NCBI GenBank assembly: GCA_041821185.1
Contig: JBGUBD010000002.1
Location: 1 to 64,000, forward strand
DNA: 64,000 bases
Reading direction: 5' to 3'
Source of the DNA: Phycisphaerales bacterium AB-hyl4
Lineage (GTDB): Bacteria > Planctomycetota > Phycisphaerae > Phycisphaerales > Phycisphaeraceae
Below the pieces are notes generated by a model. It was not told the origin of the DNA. It did no database searches and saw nothing but the letters and a program-made list of their open reading frames with translations. Every line of letters begins with the position of its first letter. The first letter of the stretch is position 1. The translations under genes were made by a program, and so were the position numbers. This document shows, piece by piece, positions 60,332 to 64,000 of this stretch.

Positions 60332-60447
60332 GATCGGTCCCTCGCGGAGGGGAGTGCGGGCTGCGTTGCCGCGCCTCGCAGACGCGGCTGCGACGATGCG
60401 AAATTATATCGACCACCCTGTCGTGGGAAAATCCCCGCCGTGTCACT

Positions 60448-60476
60448 TTGTACGCCTCGCGATTGGTCGCTATCCT
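60448..60476 (+). promoter_or_regulatory. Promoter of sucD, likely leaderless
   Basis: TTGTAC and TATCCT are separated by 17 bases. The -10 box ends nine bases before the sucD ATG. Confidence 0.5.
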
Positions 60477-60485
60477 TCATGCACC

Positions 60486-61412
<927 letters not shown>

Positions 61413-61532
61413 CTACGCCGATTTGACACATCTGTTGCATAAAACACACGCTCACGCGGGTGGTGTGGATGCTGCCGTCCACTGCTACCGCGTGGCTGTT
61501 GCATGCCTTGGCGAACGTCGAGGTGGATCAAC

Positions 61533-61562
61533 TCGACTCTGTCGATCGCCCTGCCCTATAAT
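61533..61562 (+). promoter_or_regulatory. Promoter upstream of the acyl-ACP desaturase gene
   Basis: TCGACT and a perfect TATAAT are separated by 18 bases, about 120 bases before the gene start. The 5' leader (61570-61681) has no recognised structure. Confidence 0.5.
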
Positions 61563-61681
61563 TGAACCACCGTGACTTCAGGGAAGCTGACGTTTCAGTT
61601 TGCCAGGTCGCTGGTCTCACGCGAAACCGCTTGCGTGGGGAATGTCTGGTCGGCTCCAGACGGTATACGTATTGGCCTTTC

Positions 61682-62683
61682 ATGAGTAAGAAAACAGATC
61701 TTGTCGAATTGCAGCGCGAAGTATTAAAAGACTTGGAGGCGACGGACGTTCGAGACAGTTTGTCTCTATTGATCCCACCCGACAAATCATGGCAGCCGAC
61801 TGACTACCTGCCAGACCTCACCGCCCCGGACTGGTATGAACAACTCTCAGCGTTTCGCGAGCCAGCCAAGGGGCTGTCGGACGAAGTGCTTGTCGTGCTC
61901 ATCGGCGACATGGTCACCGAAGAGGCGCTGCCGAGCTACTCGGTCGCACTGAACAGCATCGCACAGGACTACGAGGGCACGAGCAGCGCTCCGTGGGCAC
62001 GTTGGCTGCGTGGGTGGACTGCGGAGGAGAACCGGCACGGCGACCTGTTGAACGCCTTCCTCCGTCTCACCGGCCGAGTGGAGATGAAAGCGGTGGAACG
62101 GACTGTGCACCACCTGCTGAACAGTGGCTTCAATCCGCGTACACAAGAGGACCTTTACGCGGGTCTTGTTTACACGGCTTTCCAGGAACGCGCGACGAAA
62201 ATATCGCATAACAACGTCGGCAAGCTCGCCGCCGCCGAGGGCAATGTGGCGTTGGGCAATATCTGCCGACGGATCGCGGGCGACGAGGCTCGGCACGAAG
62301 CGTTTTATACGCGCATGATGGATGCGGTCATGGCCCGCGATCCGGAGAACGGGACCATCACGGCGGGCAGCATGTTGCGACGGGTCATCGCCATGCCCGG
62401 CCGACTGATGTACGACGGCAAAGACCCTGACTTGTTTGACCACTTTGCGGTGGTCGCGCAACGGCTTGGCGTTTACACGGTTCGCGATTACGCCAGTATC
62501 GTTCGCCACCTTGTTGATACATGGAACATTGCCGACCGTGCGTTGACGGGTAAAGCGGCGCGGGCTCAGGAATTTCTCTGCAAGCATGCCGAACGGGTTG
62601 AGTCGGTGGCGGAGGACGTGGCGGCGCGGATCGACCAGGAGCCGCGTGTACAGTTCAGTTGGATTTATGACCGTGAGGCATGA
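61682..62683 (+). CDS. Soluble acyl-ACP desaturase (stearoyl-ACP desaturase family)
   Basis: A 333-residue ferritin-like di-iron enzyme. Ligand motifs: TEEALP (E80/E81), E116-x2-H119 in AEENRHG, E169 in FQERAT, and E202-x2-H205 in DEARHE. The fold and spacing match plant stearoyl-ACP 9-desaturase and its bacterial relatives, which act on acyl-ACP in the cytoplasm. ATG 61682 is the start, since the earlier in-frame ATG-free stretch is a leader. It complements the membrane acyl-CoA desaturase at 20640, giving two routes to unsaturated chains. Confidence 0.9.
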   Translation: MSKKTDLVELQREVLKDLEATDVRDSLSLLIPPDKSWQPTDYLPDLTAPDWYEQLSAFREPAKGLSDEVLVVLIGDMVTEEALPSYSVALNSIAQDYEGTSSAPWARWLRGWTAEENRHGDLLNAFLRLTGRVEMKAVERTVHHLLNSGFNPRTQEDLYAGLVYTAFQERATKISHNNVGKLAAAEGNVALGNICRRIAGDEARHEAFYTRMMDAVMARDPENGTITAGSMLRRVIAMPGRLMYDGKDPDLFDHFAVVAQRLGVYTVRDYASIVRHLVDTWNIADRALTGKAARAQEFLCKHAERVESVAEDVAARIDQEPRVQFSWIYDREA

Positions 62684-62788
62684 TGCTCGTCTTGCGATAG
62701 ACGACACGGCCGACGTGAATGTTGAAGTTGCTGGACTCGTTGCTTACTGCATACGATGATCATCGGGTATTGACGAGGGGGTTGTTTC

Positions 62789-64000
62789 ATGGACATAGCC
62801 GAACTGTTCGGCGACGTGGCGCTCGCGTTTCTGCTGCTTGGGTTTCTCATCCTCGCTGGCAAGATCGTGCGCGTCTGGGTGCCGGGGCTGCGGAAACTTT
62901 TCATGCCCGTGTCGCTGATTGCGGGGGCGATCGGCATGTTGCTCGGGCCGCAGGTACTCGGCGCGATGACAGGCGATGAGGGGTGGTTCGCGGACGGGCT
63001 GTTCCCCGAAAACGTGCGAGCGGTATGGGGCGAGTTGCCCGGTCTGCTGATCAGCGTGGTGTTCGCGGCGATGTTCATCGGCAAGCCGATTCCCTCGCTG
63101 GGGCTGATGTGGCAGCGATCGGGGCCGCAGGTGATGTTCGGCCACACGCTCGCGTGGGGGCAGTATGTCATCGGCATCTCGCTGGCGATGTTCGTGCTTT
63201 ACCCGATCTGGGGCACGAGCCCGTTGGCGGGGGCGCTGCTGGAGATGAGTTTGGTCGGGGGGCACGGCACGGTCGCGGGCATGCAGGGCGCGTTTGAAGA
63301 GCTTGGCTTCCCGGAAGGCACGGACCTGGGCCTGGGGCTGGCGACGATCGGCATTCTGGCCGGCGTGATCATCGGGACGGTGCTTGTGAACTGGGCGGCG
63401 CGGACCGGGCGTGTGGACCTGTCGCCAGCCGATGAGCCGGGCGATGTGGAGCAGGAGAAACTCGCGGACTTCGATGAGAAGGAAGACGTGGAGCGGAGCA
63501 TTCCCGAGCCCGAGGTACCGGGGGCCGAAGGCAAAAGCGAAGGCGAGGACAAGCCGGTCGACCCGCTGTCGGTGCATGTGGCGCTGCTGGGTTTGGCAGT
63601 GGGGATCGGTTGGGTTTTGCAGCAGGCGCTGTTGTGGGTCGAGAGCGTGGCGTGGGCGTCGTGGTGGGATCTCGATCTGTTCCGTTACCTGCCGCTGTTT
63701 CCGCTGGCGATGATCGGTGCGATGATTTTGCAGGTGGTGCTCGAATGGATCGGGTATGACGATCACGTCGACCGCCGACTGGTCAACCGCATCTCCGGCG
63801 CGTCGCTGGACATGATCATCGTTTCGGCGCTGGCGACGCTGTCGCTGGCTGCGCTGGGGGCGCATTGGGGGCCGTTGCTGGTGCTGGCGGTGGCGGGCAT
63901 TACGTGGAACGTGGTGGGCTTTCTCGTGCTCGCTCCGCGGATGATTCCCAAACACTGGTTCGCACGCGGGGCGGGCGACTTCGGGCAGTCGATCGGCATG
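62789..64000 (+). CDS. ESS-family sodium:glutamate symporter-like protein (3' end missing)
   Basis: The frame is open from ATG 62789 to the end of the window, 404 codons without a stop, so the gene is truncated by the window edge. About nine hydrophobic segments are seen. VGGHGTVAGMQGAF near the centre and FGQSIGM at the end match the glycine-rich repeats of GltS-type sodium:glutamate carriers, the two halves being inverted. A charged loop of about 50 residues (QEKLADFDEKEDVERSIPEPE) separates them. A GAGGGG lies before the ATG. Its closeness to the glutamate-receptor-like channel (3 kb) is suggestive but not proof of a link. Confidence 0.75.
   Translation, partial: MDIAELFGDVALAFLLLGFLILAGKIVRVWVPGLRKLFMPVSLIAGAIGMLLGPQVLGAMTGDEGWFADGLFPENVRAVWGELPGLLISVVFAAMFIGKPIPSLGLMWQRSGPQVMFGHTLAWGQYVIGISLAMFVLYPIWGTSPLAGALLEMSLVGGHGTVAGMQGAFEELGFPEGTDLGLGLATIGILAGVIIGTVLVNWAARTGRVDLSPADEPGDVEQEKLADFDEKEDVERSIPEPEVPGAEGKSEGEDKPVDPLSVHVALLGLAVGIGWVLQQALLWVESVAWASWWDLDLFRYLPLFPLAMIGAMILQVVLEWIGYDDHVDRRLVNRISGASLDMIIVSALATLSLAALGAHWGPLLVLAVAGITWNVVGFLVLAPRMIPKHWFARGAGDFGQSIGM

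Overview
The window is a dense, GC-rich stretch of bacterial chromosome with no phage, plasmid, insertion-sequence or CRISPR signature. The gene mix points to a Gram-negative member of the Planctomycetota, most likely class Phycisphaerae. The evidence is a short prepilin-like protein typical of that phylum, LPS-core glycosyltransferases, hopanoid genes hpnC and hpnD, a B12-dependent ribonucleotide reductase with a C-terminal zinc ribbon, and scattered ribosomal, his and sdh/suc-type genes that form operons in other phyla. The phylum assignment is inference from gene content; no rRNA or tRNA gene was recognised.

Layout. 1-2.3 kb: prepilin-like and membrane proteins of unknown role. 2.5-5.7 kb: heme A synthesis (ctaA, ctaB) and an ABC ATPase without its permease. 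5.8-9.8 kb: rpsD, then an LPS-core cluster (family 2 glycosyltransferase, family 4 glycosyltransferase, heptosyltransferase). 10.1-15 kb: class II ribonucleotide reductase with a structured 5' region, then dCTP deaminase, so nucleotide metabolism is grouped. 15.5-18.5 kb: a phospholipase D-like protein, rpsG, a small membrane protein, rpsL and accA. 18.7-25.1 kb: amino-acid biosynthesis (tyrA, proC, leuC, hisB, hisC) and a membrane fatty-acid desaturase. 25.3-35.8 kb: a Met-rich secreted protein, a DEAD-box helicase, alr, hpnD and hpnC, cinA, and a coupled folD operon. 35.8-46.5 kb: YihY, yidD-rnpA, an ARMT1-like phosphatase, hisH, an OmpA lipoprotein, prepilin peptidase, xseB, a ClC transporter, a LEA14-like lipoprotein and nadB. 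46.6-50.8 kb: lone atpC, then the rod-shape pair mrdA-rodA. 51.8-56.3 kb: an exported thiosulfate sulfurtransferase, a TsuA-like thiosulfate permease and a siroheme-type CobA-HemD fusion, which together look like a thiosulfate/sulfur assimilation group. 56.3-64 kb: isochorismatase-like protein, queF, a prokaryotic ionotropic-glutamate-receptor-like potassium channel, a cupin, sucD, a soluble acyl-ACP desaturase and a truncated ESS-family sodium:glutamate symporter running off the end.

The most unusual content is intergenic. Several kinds of small repeat recur: palindromes with TTAGC...GCTAA ends, long hairpins whose arms are built from degenerate 7-8-base words, a 165-bp near-perfect hairpin next to tyrA, AAGCTT-centred palindromes, and a 36-bp palindrome repeated 44 kb apart. 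Several genes (folD, the family 2 glycosyltransferase, queF, sucD) have a -10-like box only 6-9 bases before the start codon, which suggests leaderless mRNAs. The glutamate-receptor-like channel at 58.7 kb is the most interesting single protein.
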